Shown one piece after another: positions 44,643 to 45,050 of a DNA stretch of 45,050 bases (within the stretch, counting starts at the first letter, position 1; every line of letters begins with the position of its first letter). The position numbers and the translations under genes were made by a program. The notes under the pieces are model-generated. The model searched no databases, was not told the DNA's origin, and saw only the letters and a list, made by a program, of their open reading frames with translations. Origin of the DNA: Bradyrhizobium huanghuaihaiense (GTDB taxonomy: Bacteria; Pseudomonadota; Alphaproteobacteria; Rhizobiales; Xanthobacteraceae); NCBI RefSeq assembly GCF_007830635.1, contig NZ_VLLA01000003.1, positions 501,003 to 546,052 of the forward strand, written 5' to 3'.

Positions 44643-45050
44643 GTCGGCTCCCCGGAATTTTGCGGACATGCCCCTGCCCGCAGCGCAGCAATGCTGCTGA
44701 TAGCGGGAACTGGCGGCCATCGTGAAATTGAATCGTTCCAAATTGACCCAAATGTATGGTCCGGCCGTGCGTAGCAAGAGGTTCGTCGATCAGGTGGTGA
44801 GTGGTCTTGCATCAATGTATCCGGCCTTTGATTGGAGCATTCTCTCCGGGCCATCATGGATATCAGCGCGCGTGCGTTCTCATTAGCGGACAGGCCTCGA
44901 TTGGGCCATTTGGGTCACCAGTGTTCGCATGCGCCGGGAAGACCGAACCTCCATCTCGTCTCATCCTCTCGCAGACCTTGGCTGGAACCTGTTGATGGGG
45001 TTACGTCATCGCTTGCTCCTCCTACCTCGCAGTTCCTGTGTTCGAGCCGG
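44643..45050. other. 408-base stretch without a recognisable gene
   Basis: Upstream of the cytochrome gene to the window edge. The single longer frame here (44801-44995, plus) has no ribosome binding site and an amino acid composition unlike a folded protein. The cytochrome b561 promoter must lie in the first part. The last bases may belong to a feature cut by the window edge. Confidence 0.5.

Noticed and set aside
44801..44995. 64-codon plus-strand frame near the right edge
   Set aside because: No ribosome binding site, no recognisable domain, composition not protein-like.
45000..45050. Possible 3' part of a tRNA at the window edge (GTTCGAGCC)
   Set aside because: The GTTCGAGCC string resembles a T-arm, but no acceptor, D or anticodon arm can be folded upstream within the window.

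Overview
This is a GC-rich, densely coded chromosomal segment from an alphaproteobacterium of the Rhizobiales. Bradyrhizobium or a close relative is most likely. The gene content fits (pca genes, a Liv-type transporter, many two-component genes), and eight intergenic palindromic elements look like the dispersed repeats typical of that genus. The genus call is an inference from style and familiarity, not from a database search. No rRNA, tRNA, CRISPR array, transposase or phage gene was seen.

Layout. (1) 160-2889: pcaB, pcaD and pcaC of the protocatechuate branch of the beta-ketoadipate pathway, with a different palindromic repeat at each junction. (2) 2851-3830, minus strand: a four-helix membrane protein and a 56-residue Gln/Gly/Pro-rich protein followed by a strong terminator. 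(3) 4111-9205: a complete branched-chain amino acid ABC transporter, livH-livM-livG-livF-livK, closed by a terminator. (4) 9287-12725: a stand-alone receiver divergent from a large MASE4-PAS-PAS hybrid histidine kinase. (5) 12784-17088: a P1/DmpA-type peptidase, a KTSC protein, a convergent EF-hand protein, rpe, a PH-like membrane protein and two very small proteins. (6) 17196-21548, minus strand: a TolQ/ExbB-like channel protein, a one-helix periplasmic protein, a membrane protein, a metallophosphoesterase and a Ser/Thr kinase fused to a universal stress domain. A NarL-type kinase/regulator pair (21748-23779) diverges from them. (7) 23891-24982: a small hypothetical protein, a TetR regulator and a 33-codon ORF upstream of it, with a strong operator-like palindrome beyond. 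(8) 25353-27936: purB and an M20 amidohydrolase. (9) 28170-33706, minus strand: three tandem exported caspase-like (C14) proteins with mosaic similarity, followed by a CHASE3 sensor kinase divergent from an orphan Tat-exported solute-binding protein. Two copies of one 116-118 bp repeat flank this block. (10) 37523-44642: an LVIVD-type protein, an acyl-CoA synthetase, a SecD P1-only exported protein, a membrane-anchored cyclic-nucleotide-binding protein, a frameshifted glutathione S-transferase and a cytochrome b561.

How they work together. The pca genes feed aromatic carbon toward the TCA cycle, the Liv system imports amino acids, and purB, rpe and the acyl-CoA synthetase are metabolic. The most system-like and least explained parts are the minus-strand cluster at 17196-21548, which joins a proton-channel-like pair to a phosphoesterase and a kinase, and the triplicated caspase-like genes at 28170-33706. 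Several start codons were moved downstream of the longest reading frame because the upstream part lies in repeat DNA or a better ribosome binding site sits further in.
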